DNA of 62,530 nucleotides from Alphaproteobacteria bacterium. GTDB lineage: Bacteria; Pseudomonadota; Alphaproteobacteria; Geminicoccales; Geminicoccaceae. How positions within the stretch are numbered: the first letter of the stretch is position 1; every line of letters begins with the position of its first letter. Shown here one piece after another: positions 30,919 to 39,519 of the stretch. The notes beneath the pieces were generated by a model, which worked only from the letters and a program-made list of their open reading frames with translations, was not told the origin of the DNA and did not search any database. The stretch is from positions 1 to 62,530 of the forward strand of contig JALUAG010000033.1 in the NCBI GenBank assembly GCA_027045875.1, read 5' to 3'. Position numbers and translations under genes: made by a program.

Positions 30919-31094
30919 CGGCTTGTTTCTTCGCATTGTTTCCGGTCCGTTCGAAGTCGCCTTCCGCAGCTACGCGTCACCGAGACGATGCGGAGCGGAG
31001 GGGCCGCAGACGCGGATGTGCCGGCAAGCGGCGATCGCTGCGCTCTCCTCCGGATCCGACAACCCCGGCAAACGGTTCGCCAAAGGAGCAAGAC

Positions 31095-31520
31095 ATGGCA
31101 GCAGTCGCTGGTGACACGGTACGCGTGCACTACACGGGCACTCTCGAGGACGGCACCGAATTCGACAGTTCGCGGGACCGCGACCCGATCGAGTTCGTTC
31201 TCGGCGCGGGACAGGTGATCCCCGGTTTCGAGAACGCGGTGGCCGGGATGGAGCCCGGCGAGACCAAGACCTTCACCATTCCCGCCGACGAAGCCTACGG
31301 CCCGCATCGGCCGGAGCTCGTCCACCGCATTCCCCGCGCCCAGGTGCCCGCGGAGGTGACCCTCGCTCCCGGCGCCCGTCTCGAGGCGCGGGATCAGGGC
31401 GGTCGTCGCGTCGTTCTCACCGTCATCGAGGTGACGGACGAGGAGGCGGTGCTCGACGCCAACCATCCCCTGGCGGGCAAGGATCTGACCTTCCAGATCG
31501 AGCTCGTCGCCGTCGTCTGA
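31095..31520 (+). CDS. FKBP-type peptidyl-prolyl isomerase (SlyD-like)
   Basis: This 141-residue protein speeds proline isomerisation during folding. The FKBP core VHYTGTLEDGTEFDSS, the PIEFVLGAGQVIPGFENAVAGM stretch and the inserted chaperone flap (EAYGPHRPELVHRIPRA) are like SlyD, but the His/Cys-rich metal tail of E. coli SlyD is missing. There is no signal peptide, so it is cytoplasmic. AAAGGAG precedes the ATG. Confidence 0.93.
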   Translation: MAAVAGDTVRVHYTGTLEDGTEFDSSRDRDPIEFVLGAGQVIPGFENAVAGMEPGETKTFTIPADEAYGPHRPELVHRIPRAQVPAEVTLAPGARLEARDQGGRRVVLTVIEVTDEEAVLDANHPLAGKDLTFQIELVAVV

Positions 31521-31600
31521 ACGGCGCCCGACCCCTTTCTCCCGCACGGGTGGCGGTGCTAGGAATGGCGCCGCGAACCTGTCGGGAGGAACGGGGAGGG

Positions 31601-33088
31601 ATGAGCGAGAAACGACCGGCGACCACCGGTTCCGGGCAGGAACCGGCGATCGTCACCTGTGATGCCTGTCCGGTGCTGTGCCGCATCCGGCCGGGCCGCA
31701 GCGGCGCCTGCGATCGCTACGCCAACGTGGACGGACGGCTGGTGCGCCTCGATCCGCTGGTGGTGACGCGGCGTGCGGTGGAGGACGAGCGACCCGTCGT
31801 CCCCTTCCTCGAGGGGCCGGAGTGGGACGGGGCCATCCTCCGGGAAGGTTCCTCCTTCGTCACCGGCATCGGTGCCGGCACCACATATCCCGACTACAAG
31901 CCCGCGCCCTTCATCATCGCCGCGGAGATCGAGGGGGTGGACACGGTGACCGTGGTCACCGAGGGCATCTTCAGCTACTGCGGCATCAAGCTCAAGATCG
32001 ACACCGACCGTTACGTCGGTCCCGAGACCGCCACCGTGCGCTGCGAGGGCGAGGCGGTGGGCCATGTCACCACCGCGGAATACGGCTCGCAGATGCTGTC
32101 GCTCGGCGGCGTGCGCCACCTCACCGGCGGCAGCAAGCGGGAAGGGCGCGTCACCTGCGACATGATGGTCCGCATGCTCAACCGCGAACCCGTGGAGCTC
32201 GCGGTCGAGGGCGGGGCGAAGATCCTCGTCCAGGCGGGGGCGCCTCCCGTCATCGACGGGCGTCGCGAGGAACGCATGCGGGTCGGCTGCGGCTCGGCCA
32301 CCATCGGCATCTTCGCCCGCCAGTGGTACGGCCACGTCGACGAGGTGATCGTGGTCGACGACCACATCACCGGCGTGCTCACGGAGCACCAGGCGGGCCG
32401 TTTCCTCGGCATGAAGCCGTCGGGAATCCGCATCCGCGGCCGGCGCTCCACGCCGGGACGCTACTTCCAGGTGGCCGAACCGGGCTCGGGCTGGGGCGGT
32501 ACCGACATCACCGACCCGCTGACCATCATCGAACGCATCGATCCCGAGGTCGCCTGGCCGGGCCTGCGGCTGCTCTTCGTCAGCACCACGGGCGAGGACA
32601 GCGCCTGGTTCGTGCTGGACGAGAATCTCGTGCCCGTGCCCGCCGAGGAACCGCCCGAGGTGCGGCGGGTGACGGAGCGCATCGCCGAGAACTGCGAGCC
32701 GGCGCTGTGCACGGTGCTGTTCATGGCCGGTGCCGGCGGCAGCCTGCGGGCCGGCGTGACGGAGAATCCGGTGCGTCTCACCCGGTCGGTCAAGGACATG
32801 CTGGTGCGGGTGACCTCGGGCGGCGCGCCCGTCTACATCTGGCCCGGCGGTGGCATCACCTACATGGTGGATGTCACGCGCATGCCGGACAACGCCTTCG
32901 GCCATGTGCCGACGCCGGCGATCGTGGCCCCCATCGAGTTCACCATGCGCCTCGAGGACTACCGCGCGATCGGCGGCCACATGGAGCATGTGCGCCGGCT
33001 CTCCGACATCCACCCCGAGCCGGACAAGCTTCGCCTCGTCGAGTGGCTGCCCGCCAATCCCTGGCCCTATGCGCCGCTCAAGGGCTGA
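31601..33088 (+). CDS. 6-hydroxynicotinate reductase-like iron-sulfur protein
   Basis: This 495-residue protein resembles the family named after Eubacterium barkeri 6-hydroxynicotinate reductase, an iron-sulfur flavoprotein that reduces the pyridine ring. An N-terminal cysteine cluster, Cys20, Cys23, Cys27 and Cys37 in CDACPVLCRI...ACDR, probably binds a 4Fe-4S centre. Other distinctive stretches are SSFVTGIGAGTTYPDYKPAP, TEGIFSYCGIKLKID and WPGGGITYMVDV. The ATG at 31601 follows GGAGGAACGGGGAGGG. The assignment is from memory of the family and true activity in alphaproteobacteria is uncertain. Homologues commonly sit close to UPF0280 genes, as here. Confidence 0.65.
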   Translation: MSEKRPATTGSGQEPAIVTCDACPVLCRIRPGRSGACDRYANVDGRLVRLDPLVVTRRAVEDERPVVPFLEGPEWDGAILREGSSFVTGIGAGTTYPDYKPAPFIIAAEIEGVDTVTVVTEGIFSYCGIKLKIDTDRYVGPETATVRCEGEAVGHVTTAEYGSQMLSLGGVRHLTGGSKREGRVTCDMMVRMLNREPVELAVEGGAKILVQAGAPPVIDGRREERMRVGCGSATIGIFARQWYGHVDEVIVVDDHITGVLTEHQAGRFLGMKPSGIRIRGRRSTPGRYFQVAEPGSGWGGTDITDPLTIIERIDPEVAWPGLRLLFVSTTGEDSAWFVLDENLVPVPAEEPPEVRRVTERIAENCEPALCTVLFMAGAGGSLRAGVTENPVRLTRSVKDMLVRVTSGGAPVYIWPGGGITYMVDVTRMPDNAFGHVPTPAIVAPIEFTMRLEDYRAIGGHMEHVRRLSDIHPEPDKLRLVEWLPANPWPYAPLKG

Positions 33089-34502
33089 CGGCGCGCGCTT
33101 CCAGCCAGCGATCGAGGAGCGCGTCCTGAAAGGCGCGGGCGCGCGCGTTCCAGCTCTCGGCCACGGCGAGCTCGCCGGTCGTCTTCTCCCGCCGGCGGTC
33201 GTAGATGGCGCGCGCGGTGGGATCGTCGAGCAGGATGGCGAAGACCTGCATCCGCCCGTCCTCCGGCAGGAGATAGCCGGCGATGGCGCTGGCGTAGTCG
33301 ATGGTGCCCGTCTTGGCCCAGATGCGGAGGGCCGTGTCCCGCTCTTCCAGCCGGCGTCGCAGCGTTCCCGCCCAGCCCGAGGCGGGCATCATCGCCGGAA
33401 GCCGGTAGCGGGCCGCGCCCTCCCGCAGCAGCGCCACGAGCTGGCGGGCGGTGAGCCGCGCATCGGCCCCGAGACCCGAGTGGTTGACGAGCCGCGCATC
33501 GCTCCAGTCGACCGCGGGCAGCCGGTCGCGCAGGTGATCCAGGATGCGCGCCGCCGATTCCTCGAGTGTCGCCGGCGGATCGGGCACCAGCCGCAGACTG
33601 GCGAGCATGCCCAGGGTCTCCGCCACCTGGTTGTTGGAATAGAACAGCATGCCCCGCAGGATGCGACGCAGCGGAGCGCTCTCGACGCGGGCCACCGCCT
33701 CGGCCCCCGCGGGCGTCCGGCCACGCTCCGGTTCCGGGAGGGTGATGCCCGTCCCTGCCGCCAGCTGGCGGAAGAGCCTCGCCGCATGGAGGCCGGGGTC
33801 CCGGACGGGCAGCGCCCGCGCCCGACTGTCCCGGGGGATGGACCAGGCGTCGCGTCCCCGGGCGTCGCGGGAGAGGCGGGCGGTTTCCGGCAGCGCCACC
33901 GGGTCGTCGGTCCAGGCGAGTGCCGCCTCGTAGAGTGGCGGGACGCTCGCGGGTTGCGGCGACGGAACCAGGCGCACGCGGGCGAAATCGACGGTGAGCG
34001 CGCCCACCCCGGCGTTGTAGGGGGCACTCTCGGGCTCGCTCGCCAGGATCCGCGGAAACCGAGGCAGGAGCCCGTCGTCCAGAAGGAAGCGTCCGTCGAT
34101 GCCGGTCACCCCCAGATCGCGCAGGGTGAGCGCCAGATCGAGGAGATCGGCGATGTCGAGGAGCGGATCGCCGCCGCCCCGCAGCACGAGGTCGCCGCGC
34201 AGGATTCCCTCCTCCACGGGACCGGTAGCGAGCAGCTCGGTGGCGAGACGCGTATCCGGCCCCAGAAGGTCGAGGGCGGCGAGGGCGGTCGCCAGTTTCG
34301 CCGTCGAGGCCGGTATGCGCGGGCTTTCCGGCCGATGGGCGATCCGTTCCTTGCCGCTCGCGAGATCGAGCAGCAGCCAGCTCGCCGCGTCCTCCCGCAG
34401 GCCGAAGCGGTCGAGCAGTCGGACGCCGGCGGCATCCTCCCCGTGGACCGCAACCGCGGGAAGGAGGAGAAGCAGGGTGAGGAGGGCGATGCGGCGGATC
34501 AC
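33078..34502 (-). CDS. dacB: D-alanyl-D-alanine carboxypeptidase/endopeptidase (PBP4 family)
   Basis: This 474-residue exported enzyme trims or cleaves peptidoglycan cross-links. A signal peptide (residues 1-22) is followed by an S13 peptidase domain with the three active-site motifs: SxxK as STAK (66-69), SxN as YSNN near residue 285, and KTG as AKTGTIDY near 410. GTG at 34502 is the start: GGGAGA lies 5 bases upstream and the signal peptide begins immediately. The gene overlaps the convergent gene at 33088 by 11 bases. Confidence 0.92.
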   Translation of the reverse strand: MIRRIALLTLLLLLPAVAVHGEDAAGVRLLDRFGLREDAASWLLLDLASGKERIAHRPESPRIPASTAKLATALAALDLLGPDTRLATELLATGPVEEGILRGDLVLRGGGDPLLDIADLLDLALTLRDLGVTGIDGRFLLDDGLLPRFPRILASEPESAPYNAGVGALTVDFARVRLVPSPQPASVPPLYEAALAWTDDPVALPETARLSRDARGRDAWSIPRDSRARALPVRDPGLHAARLFRQLAAGTGITLPEPERGRTPAGAEAVARVESAPLRRILRGMLFYSNNQVAETLGMLASLRLVPDPPATLEESAARILDHLRDRLPAVDWSDARLVNHSGLGADARLTARQLVALLREGAARYRLPAMMPASGWAGTLRRRLEERDTALRIWAKTGTIDYASAIAGYLLPEDGRMQVFAILLDDPTARAIYDRRREKTTGELAVAESWNARARAFQDALLDRWLEARAVSP

Positions 34503-34577
34503 GGTGGTCTCCCGAAGCTTCACCGCAGCTGCTAGAGGCCGGCGGCCGTTCGGGCAAGCCCTCCGTATGGCGGCGCC

Positions 34578-35447
34578 GTGAACGGGCCGCAGATCCGCCG
34601 CCTCCCCGACGGCCGCCGGCTGCATCTCTGCCACGGCCCCATCGACATCGTTGCCGAGGCCTTCGGGCCGCCTGCGGCCCGCGAGGCGGCGGAACGCGCC
34701 CTGGCGCTCGCCTTTCCGGGCATCCTCGAGGGGCTGGTGGCGGAGCTGCCGCGGCTGCGCCGCCCGGTGACCGGCCTCGCGCGCCCGCCGCGGTGCCGCT
34801 CGCCGGTGGCGCGGCGCATGGTGGAGGCGGTCTGGCCGCATCGCACCCTCTTCGTCACGCCGATGGCGGCGGTGGCGGGAGCGGTCGCCGATCATCTGCT
34901 GGCGGCGATGGCGGCGGTGCCCGGCCTCGCCAAGGCCTACGTCAACAACGGCGGCGATATCGCCTTCCTGCTGACGCCGGGCACCTCCCTGTGCTGCCTC
35001 GCCGTCGGTCGCCTGCGCTGCGCGGAAGCCGACCTTCTGGTGGAGATCGCGGCCGAGGATCCGGTGCGCGGCGTGGCGACCTCGGGCCGCGGCGGGCGCT
35101 CCTTCACCCTCGGCATCGCCGATGCGGTGACGGTACTGGCGGAGACCGCGGCGGCCGCCGATGCCGCCGCCACCCTGATCGCCGATGCGGTCGATCTCGA
35201 GCATCCGGCGATCCGCCGACGGCCCGCCTGCGAGCTCGATCCCGACAGCGATCTCGGGGAGCTGCCGGTCACGGTGGAGGTGGGTGCGCTCGAGCCGGAG
35301 GCGGTGGCGGCGGCCCTCGATGCCGGCGCCGCCTGCGCCCGGCGCATGCTCGAGGAGGGGACGATCGTCGCCGCGGCCCTCCGTCTGCGGGGCGAGTGCC
35401 GCGTCGTCGGCGGCGTGCCGCACGGCGGTTTCGTGACGCGCGCGTAA
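34578..35447 (+). CDS. UPF0280 family (ApbE-like) protein
   Basis: This 289-residue protein belongs to UPF0280, distantly related to the ApbE FMN transferase. Visible landmarks are FVTPMAAVAGAVADHLL, AYVNNGGDIAFLL and GVATSGRGGRSFTLGIADAVTVLA, the last like the catalytic region of ApbE. GTG at 34578 is the only start giving the conserved N-terminus. If it attaches a flavin, the 6-hydroxynicotinate reductase-like protein encoded 1.5 kb upstream is a possible target; this is inference. dacB lies between them on the other strand. Confidence 0.75.
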   Translation: MNGPQIRRLPDGRRLHLCHGPIDIVAEAFGPPAAREAAERALALAFPGILEGLVAELPRLRRPVTGLARPPRCRSPVARRMVEAVWPHRTLFVTPMAAVAGAVADHLLAAMAAVPGLAKAYVNNGGDIAFLLTPGTSLCCLAVGRLRCAEADLLVEIAAEDPVRGVATSGRGGRSFTLGIADAVTVLAETAAAADAAATLIADAVDLEHPAIRRRPACELDPDSDLGELPVTVEVGALEPEAVAAALDAGAACARRMLEEGTIVAAALRLRGECRVVGGVPHGGFVTRA

Positions 35448-35448
35448 A

Positions 35449-35475
35449 ACGTTCCGCATAAGTGCATGCACGTTC
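35449..35475. promoter_or_regulatory. Paired ACGTTC repeats around a GTGCATGCAC palindrome, upstream of infA
   Basis: ACGTTC occurs at 35449 and again 21 bases later at 35470, and a perfect 10-base palindrome GTGCATGCAC lies at 35462-35471. Two sites two helical turns apart in a gap before an essential gene could be a regulator-binding region. The 180-base gap also has TTGACC at 35559 with a poor -10. Evidence is pattern only. Confidence 0.3.
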
Positions 35476-35627
35476 TGTGGATGTTCTCACGGGATCGGTG
35501 GATAAGTGACATGCCGGCCACGAGCCCCGGTCGGCGTACCGCCGTGCCTCCTCGCCCCTTGACCGGGGGACGGGGGAAGACCATTGGAAGGGCGGAAACG
35601 CCTCGGATCGACAGCAAGGATGGAGGA

Positions 35628-35846
35628 ATGGCGAAAGAGGATCTCATCGAGTTTCAGGGGACCGTCACGGAAGTGCTGCCCAACGCGATGTTCCGCGTCA
35701 AACTCGACAACGACCACGAAATCCTGGCGCACACCTCGGGACGGATGCGCAAGAACCGGATCCGCGTGCTGACGGGCGATCGGGTTCTGGTGGAAATGAC
35801 CCCCTACGATCTCAAGCGCGGCCGCATCACCTACCGGTTCAAGTGA
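35628..35846 (+). CDS. infA: Translation initiation factor IF-1
   Basis: This 72-residue S1-fold protein assists 30S initiation complex formation. The sequence [20 protein letters not shown], the [20 protein letters not shown]-type core and the [11 protein letters not shown]...RITYRFK ending are standard for alphaproteobacterial IF-1. GGAGGA lies just before the ATG. It leads a four-gene run infA-maf-rng-yacG in which the genes overlap. Confidence 0.97.
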   Translation: MAKEDLIEFQGTVTEVLPNAMFRVKLDNDHEILAHTSGRMRKNRIRVLTGDRVLVEMTPYDLKRGRITYRFK

Positions 35847-36436
35847 GCACCGGCCGCGTCCGCTTCGTTCTCGCCTCGTCCTCGCCGCGCCGTCTCGCCC
35901 TTCTCCGGCAGATCGCCTACGCACCCGATTCCGTCGTCGCTCCGTCCGTCGACGAGACCCCGCTGCCCCGCGAACTGCCGCGGCAGTACGCCGCGCGTCT
36001 CGCGCGTCTCAAGGTGGAGGCGGTGGCGGCCGGCATGGAGGGGACGGGCTGGTATCTGCTCGCCGCCGACACGGTGGTGGCCTGTGGCCGCCGCATCCTG
36101 CCCAAGGCCGAGGAGGAGGAGCAGGCGCGAGCCTGTCTGGCGCTGCTTTCCGGGCGCCGCCACCGGGTCTACGGCGGCGTGCATCTGCTGCGCTGGGACG
36201 GGCGGCGGGCCGCGCGGGTGGTGGTGACCCGGGTCAAGTTCAAGCGCCTCTCCCGGGAGGAGACGGAAGAGTACATCGCGAGCGGCGAGTGGCGCGGGAA
36301 GGCCGGGGGCTACGCCATCCAGGGCCTCGCGGCGGCATTCATTCCGGAAATCTACGGCTCCTATACCAACGTCGTCGGGCTGCCGCTCGCCGAGACGGTG
36401 AACATGCTGAAGGGGCTCGGATACCGTCGGCCATGA
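35843..36436 (+). CDS. maf: Maf family nucleoside triphosphate pyrophosphatase
   Basis: This 197-residue enzyme hydrolyses non-canonical or modified nucleotides (dTTP/UTP or m7GTP types). It has the N-terminal [15 protein letters not shown], the catalytic VDET and AADTVV, and [12 protein letters not shown] near the end. GTG at 35843 overlaps the infA stop in GTGA. Confidence 0.93.
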   Translation: MSTGRVRFVLASSSPRRLALLRQIAYAPDSVVAPSVDETPLPRELPRQYAARLARLKVEAVAAGMEGTGWYLLAADTVVACGRRILPKAEEEEQARACLALLSGRRHRVYGGVHLLRWDGRRAARVVVTRVKFKRLSREETEEYIASGEWRGKAGGYAIQGLAAAFIPEIYGSYTNVVGLPLAETVNMLKGLGYRRP

Positions 36437-37815
36437 CCACCGAACTCGTGTTCGAGCCCGGTGCCTTCGGCGTCCGCGCGGCGCTCCTCCGCGACGGGCG
36501 GCTGATCGAGCTGCACGAGACCGAGGATGCGGAGGAGGTCACCGACCGGCTGTTCCTCGCCCGCGTCACCCGCATCGAGCCGCGCCTCAACGCCGCCTTC
36601 CTCGACTACGGCCGGGGCCGCGACGGCTACATCGCCGCCAAGGACGCGCGCTTCGCCGCCGGCGTCGCCGAGCGGCGGCCGATCGCGAAGCTCTTGCGCG
36701 AGGGCGAGCTCGTCGTCGTCCAAGGCCTGCGGGAGGCCGACGAGGACAAGGGGCCGCGCTTCACGACCGATCTCCGGCTGTTCGGCCTGTTCGTGATCTA
36801 CCGGCCCCACGGCGGCACACCGGAGGTCTCGGCGCGTGCCCGCGGCCGCGACCGCGAACGCCTCGTGGCGCGCGCCCGGGCACTGTTTCCGGCGGGCGGT
36901 GTCGTGCTGCGCCGCTTCGCCGCCAGGGTCGGGGACGAACCGCTGCTCGCGGAAGCGCGTGCCCTCGAAGCGCGCTGGCGGCGGATCCAGGAGGATGTGC
37001 GGCGGCGGGGACGCCCCGGTCGTCTGGCGACGGGCGAGGATCTGCTGGAGGTGCTGTGGCGTCGGCTGTTCGAACATGAGCCCGAGCGGGTCCGGGTGGC
37101 GGACGCGGCGCTCCAGGCGCGGCTGCGCAGACTCATCGAGGCCCTGCCGCCGGCTCTGCGACCGCGTCTCCTAGAGACCGAAGGCGAAAGCGCCTTCGAG
37201 GAGACGGGGGTGGCGGCCGAACTCGAAACGGCGCTGTCGCGGGTGGTGCCGCTCGCGGGCGGGGGGCGCCTCGTGATCGAACCCACGCTGGCCTGCACCG
37301 CGGTGGACGTGGACGGGGAGGGGCGCGAGGCGCTGGCGCTCGATCTCGAGGCGGCGACCGAGCTCGCCCGGCAGCTCCGCCTGCGCAACATCGGCGGCAC
37401 CATCGTCGTCGACTTCGTCGATCTCGCCCGGCCGCAGGAGAGGAAGCGGCTGGAGGAGGCGCTGCGCCGGGCCTTTCGCGACGATCCCCTGAACGTGCAG
37501 ATCCAGCCCATGTCGCCGCTCGGCATCGTGCAGATCTCGCGCGCCCGGCGCGGCCGGCCCTTGGCCGCCCGCTGGCGGCGACCGTGCCGTCGGTGCGCGG
37601 GCAGCGGGCAGGAGGAGAGCCTCGAGGCCCGCGCCGAGGCGCTGTTCGCGGCGCTCCGCGGACGACGGGTGCCACCCCGGAGCCTCCGGCTCGCGCCCGA
37701 TCTGCGCCGGTTTCTGGAGGCGCGGCAACCCCTCGCCTGGCTTTCCGGCATCCGGCTCGAGGAGGATGCGACGCTGGCGCCCGGCGGCTTCCGGATCCGG
37801 GAAGGGGATGGCTGA
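36433..37815 (+). CDS. Ribonuclease E/G family endoribonuclease
   Basis: This 460-residue protein is RNase G-sized. An S1 segment (LFLARVTRIEPRLNAAFLDYG...GYIAAKD) is followed by the catalytic region with the two metal-binding aspartates in TAVDVDGE and VVDFVDLARP, and a zinc-link C-x2-C in PCRRCAGSG. The usual RGAALTT stretch is replaced by KGPRFTTDLRLFGLF, so it is a diverged member. It lacks the long scaffold tail of RNase E. Overlaps maf by ATGA and yacG by 8 bases. Confidence 0.88.
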   Translation: MTTELVFEPGAFGVRAALLRDGRLIELHETEDAEEVTDRLFLARVTRIEPRLNAAFLDYGRGRDGYIAAKDARFAAGVAERRPIAKLLREGELVVVQGLREADEDKGPRFTTDLRLFGLFVIYRPHGGTPEVSARARGRDRERLVARARALFPAGGVVLRRFAARVGDEPLLAEARALEARWRRIQEDVRRRGRPGRLATGEDLLEVLWRRLFEHEPERVRVADAALQARLRRLIEALPPALRPRLLETEGESAFEETGVAAELETALSRVVPLAGGGRLVIEPTLACTAVDVDGEGREALALDLEAATELARQLRLRNIGGTIVVDFVDLARPQERKRLEEALRRAFRDDPLNVQIQPMSPLGIVQISRARRGRPLAARWRRPCRRCAGSGQEESLEARAEALFAALRGRRVPPRSLRLAPDLRRFLEARQPLAWLSGIRLEEDATLAPGGFRIREGDG

Positions 37816-38002
37816 GGAACGGCGGGTACCGGAGCGGCGGCGGGAACCGCGCTGCCCGATCTGCGGCCGCCCCCGCGTGCACCGTTTCCGTCCCTTCTGT
37901 TCGGCCCGTTGCCGCGATCGCGACCTGCTGCACTGGCTCGACGGGCGCTACCGGCTGCCGATGGTGGAACGGGAAGAGGAGCCGCCGGAGCGGGGCGAGT
38001 GA
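37808..38002 (+). CDS. yacG: DNA gyrase inhibitor YacG
   Basis: This 64-residue zinc protein has CPICGRP and CSARCRDRDLLHWLDGRYRLP, giving the C-x2-C...C-x3-C zinc site of YacG, which binds GyrB in E. coli. The ATG at 37808 follows GAAGGGG inside the end of the RNase gene. Confidence 0.9.
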   Translation: MAEERRVPERRREPRCPICGRPRVHRFRPFCSARCRDRDLLHWLDGRYRLPMVEREEEPPERGE

Positions 38003-38077
38003 ACCCGGCGGAGCTGTTCATCTCCCGGTTCCATGCCTGTGCTCCGCGATCGGCGCCGCGGAACGGGGGGCGCGCAG

Positions 38078-38578
38078 ATGTCCGAATTCGCAGGCGAGGG
38101 CCGCCCGCTGGGGCCGTCGGCGTTCGACGGCGTGCTCCGGCGGCTCGGGATCGGAGCCGCCGAACTGTGGGCGGTGATCCGTGTCGAGACGGCGGGAGTG
38201 GGCTTCCTTCCCGATCGACGGCCGCTGATCCTGTTCGAGCGGCACTGGTTCAGTCGCCTCACCGATGGCCGCCACGACGAGGTGGCGCCGGAGATCAGCA
38301 GCCGGCGGCCGGGCGGCTACGGCGCCCGCGGTGCCCACCAGTACGAGCGGCTCGCACGGGCGATCGCCCTCGACCGCCGGGCGGCGCTCGAAAGCGCCTC
38401 CTGGGGTCTCGGCCAGCTCATGGGCTTCAACGCGCGTGCGACCGGTTTCGCGTGCCGCCACGGCGGTCCGGACTTCCGCTACAACCGTTGCGACGAGTAG
38501 TTGGCGGCGGCCCACGCGGCACTCGGACGGAGCGTTTCCAGGTTTCGAGATGCGGGCGAGGCGGTGGCCGTCGTTTGA
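38078..38578 (+). pseudogene. Broken phage-type N-acetylmuramidase
   Basis: The N-terminal part matches N-acetylmuramidase (DUF3380-type) enzymes: IRVETAGVGFLPDRRP, ILFERHWF, and ALESASWGLGQLMGFN. After that point about 50 residues expected in the family are missing, and the sequence jumps to GGPDFRYNRCDE, which aligns with the C-terminal YNGP...NRYD motif. A TAG at 38498-38500 interrupts it, and the same frame then continues with LAAAHAALGRS, the expected ending, to a TGA at 38578. An internal deletion plus a nonsense codon indicate a dead prophage or endolysin remnant. Confidence 0.7.
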
Positions 38579-38581
38579 GGC

Positions 38582-39508
38582 TCAGCCGCGCGGACCGCGG
38601 CGCACGGCTTCCAGATGCTCCCGGAACGCGGCCGTCGCCATGAGCGCCCGGCAGCGTTCGAAGCGGCCGAGGGCGTAGGCCCAGAAATCCTCCGCCGGAT
38701 TGCCGTCGGCGTGCTGGATCAGGCCCCACAGGGTCCAGAGGAGGTCGCACATCGCCTTGTAGACGACCATCCGGCCCCGATCGAAGGGCTCGGGCAGACC
38801 ACCGAAATAGGCATTCAGCAGGCGTTCGTCCTGTTCCGGGGTGAAGCTCGCCTCGACCGACAAGTCGCCCAGGTCCCACATGGGATCGTTCATGCCCGAG
38901 TATTCCCAGTCGACGATCCACATGCGTTCGCCGGTATCGAGGAAGTTCTCGCACACCGGATCGCAGTGGCAGGGGGCGAGTGCGGCGGGATGGGCGGCGA
39001 GCGCCTCGCGCACGGCCTCCGCCTCGGCCACCACCTCGTGGTAGCCGGCGGGCAGCGCCGCCCCTCTCTTCGCGATCACCCCGAGATAGTCGTCGATCAT
39101 CGAGAAGAGCTCGAAATGGAAGGCGAAATTGCGGCCGCTCCGGTGCAGCCGGCGCAGGGTCCGTGCCGCCCGCTCCACCGCGCCTTCGACGCTCGCGAAC
39201 CGCTCCGGCGTCATGGTCGTCACGCCGTCGAGAAAGCGGGTGAGCATGAGCCCGCTCGCCTCGTCGAAATAGAGCATCTCGGGGGAGATCCCGGCCTCGG
39301 CCGCCGCCCGGGCGTTGGTCGCCTCCACCCTCCGGTCGATGTAGTCCTCGGTGCCCTTGCCCGGGATGCGGAGGCAGAAGCGCTCGCCGTCGATGTCGAC
39401 CCGGTAGACCCGGTTGGTGAGGCCTCCGAGCCGCTCGAAGGTCGCCGCCTCGAGGTCGCGGTCGGCGAAGAACGGTATGCGGGCGAGCGCGGCGCGGGCC
39501 TCCTCCAT
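38582..39508 (-). CDS. Choline/ethanolamine kinase-like phosphotransferase (second copy)
   Basis: This 308-residue protein has the aminoglycoside/choline kinase fold: GGLTNRVYRV nucleotide loop (about 29-38), lysine-equivalent Arg in FCLRIPGKG, the catalytic loop PCHCDPVCENF and the metal motif VDWEYSGMNDPMWDLGDL. The catalytic Asp and Asn are kept but the loop reads HCDP instead of HNDL, so its substrate may differ from the paralogue at 43.2-44.1 kb. AGGGAGGA lies upstream of the ATG. It is the last gene of the seven-gene betaine-type operon. Confidence 0.85.
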   Translation of the reverse strand: MEEARAALARIPFFADRDLEAATFERLGGLTNRVYRVDIDGERFCLRIPGKGTEDYIDRRVEATNARAAAEAGISPEMLYFDEASGLMLTRFLDGVTTMTPERFASVEGAVERAARTLRRLHRSGRNFAFHFELFSMIDDYLGVIAKRGAALPAGYHEVVAEAEAVREALAAHPAALAPCHCDPVCENFLDTGERMWIVDWEYSGMNDPMWDLGDLSVEASFTPEQDERLLNAYFGGLPEPFDRGRMVVYKAMCDLLWTLWGLIQHADGNPAEDFWAYALGRFERCRALMATAAFREHLEAVRRGPRG

Positions 39509-39519
39509 CCTATCCTCCC

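Noticed and set aside
33078-35471. Longer reading of the carboxypeptidase extending to 35471
   Set aside because: The upstream part is antisense to the UPF0280 gene and lacks motifs; the GTG at 34502 begins a clear signal peptide behind a good ribosome site.
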